A stretch of 64,000 bases of DNA, taken from Lachancea thermotolerans CBS 6340. Lineage: Eukaryota; Ascomycota; Saccharomycetes; Saccharomycetales; Saccharomycetaceae. Location of the stretch: NCBI RefSeq assembly GCF_000142805.1, contig NC_013082.1:620001-684000 (forward strand). The letters are read 5' to 3'. The notes beneath the pieces were generated by a model, which ran no database searches, was not told where the DNA came from, and saw only the letters and a list, made by a program, of their open reading frames with translations. Positions 33,440 to 43,647 of the stretch are shown piece after piece (position 1 is the stretch's first letter; each line of letters begins with the position of its first letter). The position numbers and the translations under genes are program-made.

Positions 33440-36400
33440 ATGAGTAGCGGGTTACCAGCTAGCTGGTTTACACCACAACTTCCCGCCCGCGGAGGAACAG
33501 GCCACCAAGAACGGGAGAGGCTGAATCAGGAGCATCGGGAGAGAATTTCTAGAATTTCACAGAACGAGCATGCGCTGAGAGACGCTTTTCAGTTACGGGG
33601 AGAGGAATGGGCCAATGTTCCCAATCCAATGGCCTCAAGCCGCGAAACGCATAGGTTCACTACCAGAACTTCCGACACTCCGTCAGTCATTGGAGACGGG
33701 GGCGCGACGCATGGTGACCTTAAGGCCGTCTCTGAGGGCGCCAGCTCGGAAGAAGACGTACAGATGTCTGGAACAGAGGAGGCGCTCAATGCTAGACTCA
33801 TTCAAAAATTCGAAGAGCAGGCTCAAGGAAAGTTGAATGAATGTATCAAAGTGATCGAGGGGAGGAGAGACGTGTTGCTTCACTCCTTTGAGTCAGATAA
33901 CACATTACTTCAGCAGCTACAGAGCGGAAATCGGGAGGCTACAGACCCTGACTTTATCTCCAGTATAAATAGGCTGCAGAGAATCCGATTGCGTGCGATT
34001 GAGATGGAAACGTTACAACTACAAAGAGTTAAGCTATACTTCAAATCCAGGTTGTCAGAGTTCAAAGTCCTTGTTCGCAACCACATGCTGGCTAAAGCAA
34101 ATGGCGAACACACCGAAAACCCTTTAAAGGTTTGCAAGAATATGTTCAAAGATTTGAATCCGCATTTGGCTTCAGGCATGAAACTGGCCTTGGCAAGCAA
34201 AAATGATGAGCCAGGCCAGGTAAGTTTAATGAGCTTAAAGGATCGTCTTCCGCACGCTCTGTATCAAGCGCCTGCTGCCTCCAAGAAATTCCCACTGAGG
34301 CATTTGCCCTCCGAGATTTTAGGTCTTGTTCTCGACAGACTCTCTCAAAAGGCGGAGATAGTTAAGCTATTGTCAGTCTGCAAGTCATGGGCCGAAATAA
34401 TAGTCAAGTTGCTATACTACAGGCCCCATATCAACAAGAAGTCTCAACTCGATCTCTTTATGAACACAATGAGGAAGCCAGCCAGTGAAACAGTTTTTAA
34501 TTACCGGGCTATGATCAAAAGACTCAATTTCTCATTCGTTGGCGATTACATGACCGATGAGCAGCTAATTCTTTTTGTTGGCTGCCCTAATCTTGAAAGG
34601 CTGACACTCGTCTTTTGCAAACATATTACGAGCTCCTCTATATCTGCGGTTCTACACGGTTGCAAATACCTTCAAAGCGTTGACATAACAGGCATAAAAG
34701 AGGTATCTGATAGTATTTTCAATACCCTGGCTTTCCAATGTCAACGAGTGCAAGGCTTTTACGTTCCACAAGCAAGGGATGTATCCTTCGCTGCATTGCA
34801 TACTTTTGTTACACATGCTCCACTGCTGAAGAGGGTCAAGATAACTGCAAACGTTAACATGAATGACGATCTTGTCTCACTTTTGGCTACGTTATGTCCG
34901 CTTCTTGTTGAAGTGGATATAACATCCTCACCAAATGTTCATGACGAAAGCCTCGTTAGGCTTTTTTGTCAACTAACGCAGCTTCGCGAGTTCAGAATAA
35001 CTCATAATTCCAATATCACAGATAAGCTTATGAAGGGACTGTCTCAAACTGTCAACCATCTGCCCGCCTTAAGATTGGTGGATTTGTGTGATTGTGAAAA
35101 CATTACCGACAAAAGCGTTGAATTACTGGTCTCGCTTGCCCCAAAACTTAGAAATGTGTTTCTGGGAAAGTGCAGCAGAATTACGGACAATTCTTTAGTT
35201 CATCTCTCTCGCTTAGGCAAGAACCTACAGACTATTCATTTTGGACATTGCTTTAACTTAACGGATAATGGTGTGAGGGTGCTTATTCAGTCGTGTCCTA
35301 GAATTCAATACGTGGACTTCGCTTGCTGCACAAATTTGACAAACCGCACGCTTTACGAACTAGCTGACTTGACGAAGCTGAAAAGAATAGGCCTAGTGAA
35401 GTGCTCACAAATGACAGACGAAGGTCTACTAAACATGATGGCGCTTCGTGGGCGAAACGATACACTCGAGAGGGTCCATCTTTCTTACTGCTCAAATCTC
35501 ACAATTTACCCCATTTATGAGCTATTAATGGCTTGTCCAAAATTGTCGCATCTCTCGCTTACAGCTGTGCCCTCATTTTTACGCTCTGACATTACCGCTT
35601 TCTGTCGAGCAGCTCCATCAGACTTCAGCGAGAACCAGAGGCAAATTTTTTGTGTCTTTTCAGGGAAGGGTGTACACAAGTTAAGACACTATTTGATGAG
35701 TTTGACTGCACCAACGAATGGCCCTCAAAGTAACGTTCGAGAGGTTTTGACAAATTTTATTGTGCTGAAAAACCTTATCAAAGATGGTGAAGATCTCGAA
35801 GCGGGATTACGAAGGGTCGCTAATGAACTCAATCAAGAAACCCCTGCAATCTTAGCAGCAACGCAGAGTCTCACCCCACTTAATGCGTTGAACAACAATG
35901 ATTTTGCTTTCCAGAATATAAATTTCGAGCGACTGGACGACGTGTTTTTCTCTTTGCAACGTGTGCCACAAGATAGGATTTTGAATGAACAGGATGTTGA
36001 TAGGCTCTTCCCATTGATTGATGAGGGGTTCTGTGAAGATCCAGATTCAGAACAGTTTGCAGGCAGAGACGGATGTGTGGCACCGGAGGCATCAGAGGAT
36101 TTGAATTGTGAGCTTGCCCAAATGGTTCGTAAATTTCACGATTTGCAGGAACGGGTATGCGACTTTGAGGTTAATGTCGCCAGCATGGTGAGGGTTCAGT
36201 TTCAATTTGCTGGTGCATTGCTCAATGAAATGACGCATATTTACTTCCAGATGGTTGACCTCAATCGTTGTATCTCGCAAATTCAAACTAGAGTTTACGA
36301 CATGGGAGACGAAAAGAACCTGAAAGGACTAACAATTTGGCGCATCATATGGCAAGAAAAATTTGAGCACATGCTAGAAAAATATGAACTTACTACGGTT

Positions 36401-36745
36401 GTTTTGAGACTTTATCTTAGAGATAATGTCGCGGCACTTACAAGGCAACGCGAGCTGTTCCTAGCCAGACAAAGGGCAACTCTCGAAGCTTCAGATAGAC
36501 AGGAAAGAGACCCTGAGTCCCCACTTCCGCAAACTGACATCGTTGCATGGAATTCCGATCCTGATGACAGAGGCAATCCTTGGAGAAGATTTGAGGTTCC
36601 CAACGAAATGCGGCTAATACAGTTTGGATTGCGTGGCATCCCAGTACCTTCTAACGAGCTCCCATCAGTCCAAACTTTTTTTCCAAACAACATAGGTCCT
36701 GCTGACACTTCGCCGGATGAAGATGAATATCTAGAGGACGCGTAA
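33440..36745 (+). CDS. GRR1: SCF ubiquitin ligase F-box/LRR receptor Grr1
   Basis: A 1101-aa protein matching Grr1 (YJR090C, 1151 aa). It is the SCF substrate receptor that controls glucose-induced degradation of Mth1, and also of G1 cyclins Cln1/2 and Gic2. The F-box spans about residues 285-330 (FPLRHLPSEILGLVLDRLSQKAEIVKLLSVCKSWAEIIVKLLYY). A long array of cysteine-containing leucine-rich repeats covers about 365-700 (LVDLCDCENITDKSVELLV, NVFLGKCSRITDNSLVHL, TIHFGHCFNLTDNGVRVL and others). The C-terminal 350 residues are family-specific. A Gic-type substrate is encoded in this same window. It converges on BIR1 with a 61-bp gap. Confidence 0.97.
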   Translation: MSSGLPASWFTPQLPARGGTGHQERERLNQEHRERISRISQNEHALRDAFQLRGEEWANVPNPMASSRETHRFTTRTSDTPSVIGDGGATHGDLKAVSEGASSEEDVQMSGTEEALNARLIQKFEEQAQGKLNECIKVIEGRRDVLLHSFESDNTLLQQLQSGNREATDPDFISSINRLQRIRLRAIEMETLQLQRVKLYFKSRLSEFKVLVRNHMLAKANGEHTENPLKVCKNMFKDLNPHLASGMKLALASKNDEPGQVSLMSLKDRLPHALYQAPAASKKFPLRHLPSEILGLVLDRLSQKAEIVKLLSVCKSWAEIIVKLLYYRPHINKKSQLDLFMNTMRKPASETVFNYRAMIKRLNFSFVGDYMTDEQLILFVGCPNLERLTLVFCKHITSSSISAVLHGCKYLQSVDITGIKEVSDSIFNTLAFQCQRVQGFYVPQARDVSFAALHTFVTHAPLLKRVKITANVNMNDDLVSLLATLCPLLVEVDITSSPNVHDESLVRLFCQLTQLREFRITHNSNITDKLMKGLSQTVNHLPALRLVDLCDCENITDKSVELLVSLAPKLRNVFLGKCSRITDNSLVHLSRLGKNLQTIHFGHCFNLTDNGVRVLIQSCPRIQYVDFACCTNLTNRTLYELADLTKLKRIGLVKCSQMTDEGLLNMMALRGRNDTLERVHLSYCSNLTIYPIYELLMACPKLSHLSLTAVPSFLRSDITAFCRAAPSDFSENQRQIFCVFSGKGVHKLRHYLMSLTAPTNGPQSNVREVLTNFIVLKNLIKDGEDLEAGLRRVANELNQETPAILAATQSLTPLNALNNNDFAFQNINFERLDDVFFSLQRVPQDRILNEQDVDRLFPLIDEGFCEDPDSEQFAGRDGCVAPEASEDLNCELAQMVRKFHDLQERVCDFEVNVASMVRVQFQFAGALLNEMTHIYFQMVDLNRCISQIQTRVYDMGDEKNLKGLTIWRIIWQEKFEHMLEKYELTTVVLRLYLRDNVAALTRQRELFLARQRATLEASDRQERDPESPLPQTDIVAWNSDPDDRGNPWRRFEVPNEMRLIQFGLRGIPVPSNELPSVQTFFPNNIGPADTSPDEDEYLEDA

Positions 36746-36806
36746 AATATTAGCATTAAGTTTATACAATAGTTCAAGGGTTGTTTGATTAGGTGTTTTT
36801 TAGTAT

Positions 36807-39383
36807 TCATGGGGATGGGGAGAGCAAATCTATATTGTACTCTTTTGCTATTCCCAACAAGGCCTCCTCGCTGTCTAGGTTTCTGACAAAGGTTTGGGCT
36901 GACTGAAATTGCTCTTCTAGTTTCACAATTTTTAACTTGTAATCTCTATTGAACTCTTCCTTTAACGCCACAACTTTCTCGTCTAACCAAGCAGCGAAGC
37001 TAAGCCTCTTCTCATCTTCAGGCATATGCTTAACAAAGAAACTGAGGTCACCGTCGGCCTCATTAGCCAGCGAAGCATCATTAAGATTAATGTATCTTAA
37101 GAGGTTGTGAAAATAATGACTGAGAACCCTTCTATCCTCATCTATCGAGTTGAGAGACTTCTCCAAACAACTAGGATTACCGGTCTGGCCTGAGTCCCGC
37201 TCCGTTGGTTTAGACAGCGAATGTTCCTCGCCAGTAGTGGTTACTTCTGGACCCAACGTTTCTTTGAAAATTGTAGTAGATTCTTCGTTGGGAATGGGTA
37301 AAGCAGCTGATCCTGAACCGATTGAAAATGGCTGAGAACCGGGCGCTTGTTCGATTGGAAATGTTGCAGTCTTCTTCTCTGGCACTCTATCATTGACAAA
37401 ATGCTGCTCTGAGCTCACAGTAGTAGCCTTCGGGCTTTGAAGTACCTTATTAGTACCTTTGGTATTAGATGCGTAATTTTCCAATAGTCCTACTCCGAAA
37501 AATGGATGCTCACCATCATTAACAGACACAGAAGAGGGTTTGACGGTTGGCAGTGAAGCATTCTCGCTAAGAAGTCCAGCTGAGCTGAATTTGCCTCCTT
37601 TGAAAGAGCTCTTTCCCGGGCTTTCTTCGGTGCGGTGTACAGGGGTGTGGATAGGGCTCGAGCCCTCTGATTTCGAGCTATTTCTTCCAGGACTGTCATC
37701 CGAAGAATCACTTATTTCGACGTCCATGTCAATTTTGTCCAAAATGCCTGAAGACGACTTGCCATGGCTGCCTGAGGGATTCTTCATTTCAACACTTCCT
37801 TCGGAGATGAGCGCCTGTTTAACAGGCGTGCTGGGGAATTTTTCGGCTGATGATCCTTTTTTGTTGAGATGCAGCTGGAACGCGTTCTCAGGAATAATGA
37901 ACTCGCTATTCCCATGTGCACTGAAACTAAACGCATCAAAGCTATCGTCAATAATAGGGTTTCGAGCTGTGTCCTCTTTTTGAGGAGACCGAGACTTGAA
38001 GTTGACGATAATACTCTTTGTAGAGTTGGTGTCGCTCTCATTCAATTCATCTTCGGCAAGCATCGGAGTCTTGGAATTGGTTCTTAACTTGATACGCCTT
38101 CTTGGTGATGTGCTGCTTTCTTTCCCTGCAAAAGGTGGTGCTGAGATCTCTCTTTGAGCAAAGTCTGAGTTAAGTGAACTTGATCCTTTCGGTAGGTTTT
38201 CTGAGAGATTTGACTGCTCTTTATCAGCGAAAGGCTCTAAAATGTTTGTCCCCTCTGGATCGCCCTGCGACAGCAAATCTTCAGAAACCTTCGGGAGCTC
38301 AATTGATTGAGTTATTGGTATTGGTGCGTCTTTCTTCGGCCGGCCCCTGGGCCGTTTTGGTTTGATTTCTGCTGAGGATTCATCGATTATTTTCTTAGGT
38401 CTTCCTCGCTTCCGTTTGACCACAACTTCTTTCTCTGTAGACTGTGGAGCCCCCTCGGTTGAATTTTCATGGTCTCCTTCTCCAACTATCCGCTGCTTTT
38501 TCGGTCTCCCACGCTTGCGGGGTTCGTGTGGTAACTCGTTAATGTGACTGGACCTAGGGCGGCCTCTCTTGATTACGGACTCCTCTACTGTAGTTTGTTC
38601 CTCGAACCTTTTGAGCAGAGAGCCAAACATTTCGTAATAGTCTAAGGAAGGGGGAGTATTGACATCAGTACTAAGGCTTGAATTCATGAGCTTAGCTTTC
38701 AAGCTTTCAAGCAGTAGTTGATTTGGCATTGTTTCGAAAAAGTGGCAATTGCCCCCATTACAGCACACAAAATGCTCCCATATTGGATCGTCACCAACTT
38801 CCCAGGATCCGATAATTTTGCTGCAGTACACGCAATACGTAGTATCGTTATGGTCCTCCTGAAGCTCAGAAGACGGAAGCCCAAGGTCGTAGCGCAAAAG
38901 CCCAGCTTTTGCCATAGACTCTGCAGACAATCCAGGCTGTTCGGAATGACTCCAGCCCTCATTAAAGGTCCATTGCCGCAGACTAATCATGTCTTCGCTG
39001 TGTGGGTCACTAAATGGCGCTTCCATAGACCAATCAATCGGCTTTGCCTTATAATATGACCGCATCAGCACGAGCTTGAGAGCAGAGTTGAGGCAACCAG
39101 GGCTTAGCTTCAGGTGTTTTTCGAGTACTTTGCTTAATGTAAGTGTTAATGCCTTGGCTCGACACTCGTGGAAATTGTAGGTATTCAATCCGCAATAGCA
39201 GCATGACACATAATCCCTGCACAGAGCCTCGCCGATGAAGGTGGGCTGGTACTCAAACCCTAGCTGTGCCATGGCCTTCGCAGGTATCACTCTATATGGC
39301 CATGTACATCTCTTTCCTTGCACATTGAACACTCGGCAGAAGGACTCATGGCGGTCTCGATACCTGTGAAAAGCTGAAGACAT
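36807..39383 (-). CDS. BIR1: Inner-kinetochore/chromosomal passenger subunit Bir1 (survivin-like)
   Basis: Read from the ATG at 39383 (MSSAFHRYRDRHESFCRVFN), this is an 858-aa protein; the eight codons upstream begin with TTG. Bir1 (YJR089W, 954 aa) is the survivin-like subunit of the chromosomal passenger complex with Ipl1/Aurora B and Sli15. Two BIR zinc domains occupy about residues 8-78 (CCYCGLNTYNFHEC) and 112-212 (CVYCSKIIGSWEVGDDPIWEHFVCCNGGNC). Four AT-hook cores RGRP follow at 273-276, 291-294, 326-329 and 346-349, a feature I do not recall from S. cerevisiae Bir1. A long Ser-rich region comes next, and the C-terminal 150 residues are helical, fitting the Sli15-binding part. Confidence 0.93.
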   Translation of the reverse strand: MSSAFHRYRDRHESFCRVFNVQGKRCTWPYRVIPAKAMAQLGFEYQPTFIGEALCRDYVSCCYCGLNTYNFHECRAKALTLTLSKVLEKHLKLSPGCLNSALKLVLMRSYYKAKPIDWSMEAPFSDPHSEDMISLRQWTFNEGWSHSEQPGLSAESMAKAGLLRYDLGLPSSELQEDHNDTTYCVYCSKIIGSWEVGDDPIWEHFVCCNGGNCHFFETMPNQLLLESLKAKLMNSSLSTDVNTPPSLDYYEMFGSLLKRFEEQTTVEESVIKRGRPRSSHINELPHEPRKRGRPKKQRIVGEGDHENSTEGAPQSTEKEVVVKRKRGRPKKIIDESSAEIKPKRPRGRPKKDAPIPITQSIELPKVSEDLLSQGDPEGTNILEPFADKEQSNLSENLPKGSSSLNSDFAQREISAPPFAGKESSTSPRRRIKLRTNSKTPMLAEDELNESDTNSTKSIIVNFKSRSPQKEDTARNPIIDDSFDAFSFSAHGNSEFIIPENAFQLHLNKKGSSAEKFPSTPVKQALISEGSVEMKNPSGSHGKSSSGILDKIDMDVEISDSSDDSPGRNSSKSEGSSPIHTPVHRTEESPGKSSFKGGKFSSAGLLSENASLPTVKPSSVSVNDGEHPFFGVGLLENYASNTKGTNKVLQSPKATTVSSEQHFVNDRVPEKKTATFPIEQAPGSQPFSIGSGSAALPIPNEESTTIFKETLGPEVTTTGEEHSLSKPTERDSGQTGNPSCLEKSLNSIDEDRRVLSHYFHNLLRYINLNDASLANEADGDLSFFVKHMPEDEKRLSFAAWLDEKVVALKEEFNRDYKLKIVKLEEQFQSAQTFVRNLDSEEALLGIAKEYNIDLLSPSP

Positions 39384-39644
39384 TGTTAGCAAGACGAGTG
39401 CAAGCAAGCGGTCATTGAGCCTGGTGCTTCTCTAACCCCTGCGCAATTATGATAGTCAGTAAACAGAAAAGATCAAATTATAAATTTCATTTTTCATGTC
39501 TAATAAATGGTTTACCAACTTGAAGTAGGATCTAACGTCCTTAGAGCAATTGAGCACCGTTGAACTATGTACATCCATGCGTTGATCCTATGTAAGCTCC
39601 CTTGCCAGGGCTTTTTTTGATTCTACACTCAAATGATAACTTTC

Positions 39645-40844
39645 TTATTCAGAGTCATCATCTTCGTCCTCAGACTCAGCCGTCTCCAACCAAGTGATGA
39701 AAGGCTTGGCGGCTCTACGAACCTTCTTGGACACGTCTTTGGGCACGAATTTCTTCGAGCACTTAGTGCCAAATTTCACGATGACTTCTTCGGAGACGAT
39801 GTCATTGTTGTACAGTTGAACCAAAATCTTTGGCAGAGCAGGTATTAACTCCTTGTGTTCCAGACCGAGGAAACGCTCGATACCTCCCAAGAACTGGTTT
39901 TCGAATTCTTCAGATATAAACAGTTTCTTGAAAAACGCAGTGTGCTCCGAAACCTCCTCAACAATGTCCTCGCTAAATAGGGCTTGAGCAAGCACACAAG
40001 CAATCTTGGGCTCCTGCAAAAGTTCGAATTTCACAGCGGTTTTGTATAACTCAACATCCGATGGGACCTCGTCCTGGCTGAGGATCCACTCACCATACTC
40101 CTCAAGTTTAGATATTTCTTCGTCCTCGCCGTTGGCAGCACGTAGTTCTTTAGCACGGGCTCTAATGGCCTCCTCGGACATGTCGACAGCCCAGTCATCG
40201 TTGTTGACTTCTATTTCTTGAAGGGAAGAGGCTGCAGCGTTGATCTGACGAGCCAACTCGTCGTCATCTGAGTCGCCCTCCGTTTCAGCCTTAGCTTGAG
40301 CAGAGGACTGCGATTTACCTTGTGCAATGTCACTGATAGAGACACCACCACCACGGATATTGGCGGAGGCAGTGGCTGCCTTTCTCTTCTTGTTGGATTC
40401 CATGGACTCTGGGGGGTTCTTCAGAATGAAGGAAGATAGCTTGTGTCTGAGGTCCATAGGCGTTCTCTTACCGCACGCTTTGCAGTCCCTTACCAAGTCA
40501 TCGTTCTTTGTAATGACGATTTCTGTTTCTGGATTCTTGCAGCTCCCACACAGCACGAACTTGTTAATAAAGCCGTCTAGTACATCTTGTAGCTTGGCAG
40601 GTTCATGAGAACCGTTAACAAGGTAACGATCCTTGTCCACCGAGATACTAGTTTGGGCACCTAGCTCGAAACCGAAGTACTTGACGATGTAGGGAGAAGG
40701 TCTGTTGAGGGCACGCGCGACGTCGGCGACGTTCAACACGGCTGTCTTGATACCGTTACCTCTACCCTCAACTTTGGCCTGTAGAGGGGGCATTTTGTAA
40801 CGGTAAAACGGATCATTGTTGTCTCTGCAGATGTTGATAGACAT
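39645..40844 (-). CDS. TIF5: Translation initiation factor eIF5
   Basis: A 399-aa protein matching Tif5 (YPR041W, 405 aa), the GTPase-activating protein for eIF2 in start-codon selection. The N-terminus MSINICRDNNDPFYRYKMP is nearly identical and keeps the arginine finger R15. A four-cysteine zinc ribbon (CGSC to CKAC) lies near residues 98-122. An acidic, Lys-rich linker leads to a C-terminal W2/HEAT domain that binds eIF1, eIF2beta and eIF3c. The end is acidic (WLETAESEDEDDDSE), the AA-box type tail. It sits inside a YJR088-YJR089 neighbourhood, showing the interleaving of YJR and YPR genes. Confidence 0.97.
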   Translation of the reverse strand: MSINICRDNNDPFYRYKMPPLQAKVEGRGNGIKTAVLNVADVARALNRPSPYIVKYFGFELGAQTSISVDKDRYLVNGSHEPAKLQDVLDGFINKFVLCGSCKNPETEIVITKNDDLVRDCKACGKRTPMDLRHKLSSFILKNPPESMESNKKRKAATASANIRGGGVSISDIAQGKSQSSAQAKAETEGDSDDDELARQINAAASSLQEIEVNNDDWAVDMSEEAIRARAKELRAANGEDEEISKLEEYGEWILSQDEVPSDVELYKTAVKFELLQEPKIACVLAQALFSEDIVEEVSEHTAFFKKLFISEEFENQFLGGIERFLGLEHKELIPALPKILVQLYNNDIVSEEVIVKFGTKCSKKFVPKDVSKKVRRAAKPFITWLETAESEDEDDDSE

Positions 40845-41579
40845 GTTGGTAGTTGTATTTGGTCGAAAACAATGTCTTGAGTGGCAAAATTGAGGACAGG
40901 CGCTAGATCTTGATGGTGCTGCTCATCTTTAATAAAAATTTTACTGTAGTAGACAGTGATAGTTTCAGAAACTCTTTATTATCATCACGTGTGTCGCTTC
41001 TCAATAGCCGTTAGCAGGCTTTTAGCGTCTAGTCAGGCATTTTCCTTCCTGGCTTCGATATACGTGAATGTTTTCCTCGGGAAGGCTGGACAGCGAAGGA
41101 TTGTGCTTTTGCCTGACCATTCGTTTTCGCCAGCTTGTGTGTCTTTGAATTCCTTCATACTCCGTGCACTCAGAGATAAAACGTTCGATAGCTCAATCCA
41201 TGGTGCAGTCAGTTGCCCTCATTTAACTCACTAATAAGGTCTGCTTCGAGTAGTTTTTCAGCCTAGGTATGATTGTTGGGACTATGGAGGTCAAGGACAA
41301 TTCCTAAATAATGACAATTAGGGCTCTTAAGGAGTCTGAAGCTAGAGGAGAAATAGTGATGCTCAAATAGTTTCTTGCTGTAACTAGACAAAGTTTAGGC
41401 GTCTTTTTGGAACTTGCGACGTCCCCCAGGGTATTTCCTTTGGCTTGTTCTTGTTCTTAATACTCATCCACGAAAACAAGCTTGATATAATTATTGGTGG
41501 GAGTTTTAGCAGTTCGGGGCATCAACAGTCACATAAGGATAATCTCTAAGTCTGGCATCAGACTCTAGCTCGCTGCAGA
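40845..41579. promoter_or_regulatory. Divergent TIF5-EMC2 promoter region
   Basis: 735 bp. GCTCATC (40921-40927, PAC-like) and AAAAATTTT (40934-40942, RRPE-like) lie about 80-100 bp upstream of TIF5, a pairing typical of translation genes. The PAC match is partial. A CACGTG box lies at 40986-40991. No gene was seen in the rest. Confidence 0.4.
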
Positions 41580-42434
41580 ATGGAAATCCTAAAAGACCGT
41601 TATCTGACGATTTGTTCAACGAAGTATTATACAGCGGCCCCAGCTCATGAGGTGGCTTCACTATGGGACCAGCTGAAGACGTACCTTGGAGCTGGCGATC
41701 CCACCCTGAGCGAACTCGACTACATGTCGCTAACACACATGCTCTTCGATCTTTCCATTTACAACGGGAAAGACGTTGAGGCCGAGACACTTTTCAAGAC
41801 TTTTAGAGACCGGTTTGGCTCCAGTTCACCTTATCTGCATGTAATGCAGGCAACACTTCTACAGGTCAACAAGGGTGACCGCGAAGCTGAAGAGTTTCTT
41901 ACAAAGCTTTTGAAAGATGCACTTGAATACGAAACAGATATTATTGACTACCTGTTGGTGAGCAAGAAACTGCTATCAATAAGGCGCAAGTCTATAACGA
42001 AAGAGGAATATCTAAAGCAGCTTTTGGGCCTCGCAGAAAAGTTCCCCGTTGACGGTGAGCTATGGTACGCCATTGCTCAAGAATATGCTTCGCTTGGTCA
42101 ATTCGAGCAGGCTGCTTATTCCCTGGAGGAGGTCTTGTGCATCGCACCTTTCAACTATGTCGCCTTTGCTCAGCTGAGCGAGGCCCTTTACTACAGGGCT
42201 CTGCGAGAGAAAAAGGATAAAGACAGTCTACTCCAGCAGTCATTAAGCAACGCTCTAAGAAGTGTAGAGCTTTCTGAGAATTTCGTTAAGGGGTGGGCGT
42301 TTGTGGCTGTGACATCCAAGGAGCTCTCTAAGGCGAAGCTGCTGAATCTATCCAAAAAGAAACTACGAGAGATAATGGTCGGCTGTAACGATACAGACAA
42401 GGCCACTGCAAAAAAAATACTAGAGAATTTATAA
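41580..42434 (+). CDS. EMC2: ER membrane protein complex subunit Emc2
   Basis: A 284-aa soluble protein matching Emc2 (YJR088C, 292 aa), a cytosolic scaffold of the ER membrane complex that inserts tail-anchored and multi-pass proteins. Tetratricopeptide-type helices are visible, clearest at VDGELWYAIAQEYASLGQFEQAAYSLEEVLCIAPFNYVAFAQLSEALYYRA. There is no membrane segment. A conserved ending (KLRE then TATAKKILENL-like) agrees with the family. It converges on TIP41 with 66 bp between stops. Confidence 0.92.
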   Translation: MEILKDRYLTICSTKYYTAAPAHEVASLWDQLKTYLGAGDPTLSELDYMSLTHMLFDLSIYNGKDVEAETLFKTFRDRFGSSSPYLHVMQATLLQVNKGDREAEEFLTKLLKDALEYETDIIDYLLVSKKLLSIRRKSITKEEYLKQLLGLAEKFPVDGELWYAIAQEYASLGQFEQAAYSLEEVLCIAPFNYVAFAQLSEALYYRALREKKDKDSLLQQSLSNALRSVELSENFVKGWAFVAVTSKELSKAKLLNLSKKKLREIMVGCNDTDKATAKKILENL

Positions 42435-42500
42435 CTCGTTGCTTCTCTCCGCCTCTCATATTTCTGCCTGTCTCTATATATTATGGTATCTAACTAGATT

Positions 42501-43529
42501 TCAGAACTGTAATACTTCGCATTCTCTCTTAACCAGTGGCAGCTGCTGTGCTACCCAGTTGCTATCCCTTAAAATAGCCTTGGGATCGCGGCTATGCCTT
42601 CCGCTGTTTTTGGAAAGTACATATTTGTAGTCTGCCTCATGTTCCTTGTACTCCCGAAGAACGCGGTTTTCATCGAATTCAACGTACACTCTAGTGTCAT
42701 AAACTCTGAAAAGAACACCATCAACCCTCAGAAAGAAGCGACTCAAAAGCAAGGCGCGCTCGTTCATGACGCGTATCTTGACGTTGACGACGCTTATACC
42801 GTTGTCAGCTAGCTCGTCCTCAAATAGAATCATGTCATCATAAAAAAGAATGGGGTCAGGGCGTGAGAGCTTGTCTAGTGGTAGAGCGGTAGAGTTGTCT
42901 TGTGTGAAATTATGAGTGCCGCTTTTGATTGTACCTTTATATTTAGTGGTGTAGGTCCAATCGTAGTGCTGACCGATTTGCAACGAAGATTCAGCCAGTT
43001 CGGAAGATTTCTGCTGCGCCTGCTTTGATTTTATCCATTTGTTAGCATATGACACGCGAATCCCTGAGTCCTCCACCTTGACGGCCTTGAGAGCGTCCAA
43101 AGCGTTGAACTCCAAACACCAATCATGTTTTTTGTTTTCAATCTTTACGAAACTGTTCCCAAATATCATCTCTGGCATCGTGAGCCCGCCCAAGGTGCGA
43201 TCCCATTCGTCAAGCTCTTTGGAATTAAGAATGGGCTTCTTCCTTGTTGTTATTGTCCAGTCCTCTATGGAAATGGAGGGTGTGTCTTCCAGAGGCAGGG
43301 TGGCTTTAGGCGCGGGTATTATAACTGCGGAACAGTGTGCACAAGCAGGATTGTTGGGATTGTTGCATATGTGACGATTTGGTGCAGGAGCGTTTATAGC
43401 AGGAGCGTGGAGCACTGGACGCGGCTGGGCTCTCGGGTCCCTTGCACGCACCGTCTGAGCATGAATCTCTCGTGCCTGGTTGATCTGAATAGTGTTTATT
43501 CCATGTCCGCGGGTCCTCTTGCTGTCCAT
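42501..43529 (-). CDS. TIP41: TOR pathway regulator Tip41
   Basis: A 342-aa protein matching Tip41 (YPR040W, 356 aa), which binds Tap42 and modulates PP2A-type phosphatase signalling downstream of TORC1. The first 90 residues are variable. The conserved core begins at SIEDWTITTRKKPILNSKELDEWDRTLGGLTMPEMIFGNSFVKIEN and runs through YDWTYTTKYKGTIKSG, PILFYDDMILFEDELADNG and MNERALLLSRFFLRVDGVLFRVYDTRVYVEF, all Tip41 signatures. It shares a 118-bp divergent promoter with ERV2. Confidence 0.96.
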   Translation of the reverse strand: MDSKRTRGHGINTIQINQAREIHAQTVRARDPRAQPRPVLHAPAINAPAPNRHICNNPNNPACAHCSAVIIPAPKATLPLEDTPSISIEDWTITTRKKPILNSKELDEWDRTLGGLTMPEMIFGNSFVKIENKKHDWCLEFNALDALKAVKVEDSGIRVSYANKWIKSKQAQQKSSELAESSLQIGQHYDWTYTTKYKGTIKSGTHNFTQDNSTALPLDKLSRPDPILFYDDMILFEDELADNGISVVNVKIRVMNERALLLSRFFLRVDGVLFRVYDTRVYVEFDENRVLREYKEHEADYKYVLSKNSGRHSRDPKAILRDSNWVAQQLPLVKRECEVLQF

Positions 43530-43647
43530 TTTTTCAGTCGAGCGATGAGTTCAAGCTGGGCAAGGTGCATGGGAAATATAACATGTTTTTAAGCTTTAAT
43601 TTATTAGCACCTATGAAGCGAAAGGAATGAACTAAAGAAGCCCAAAG

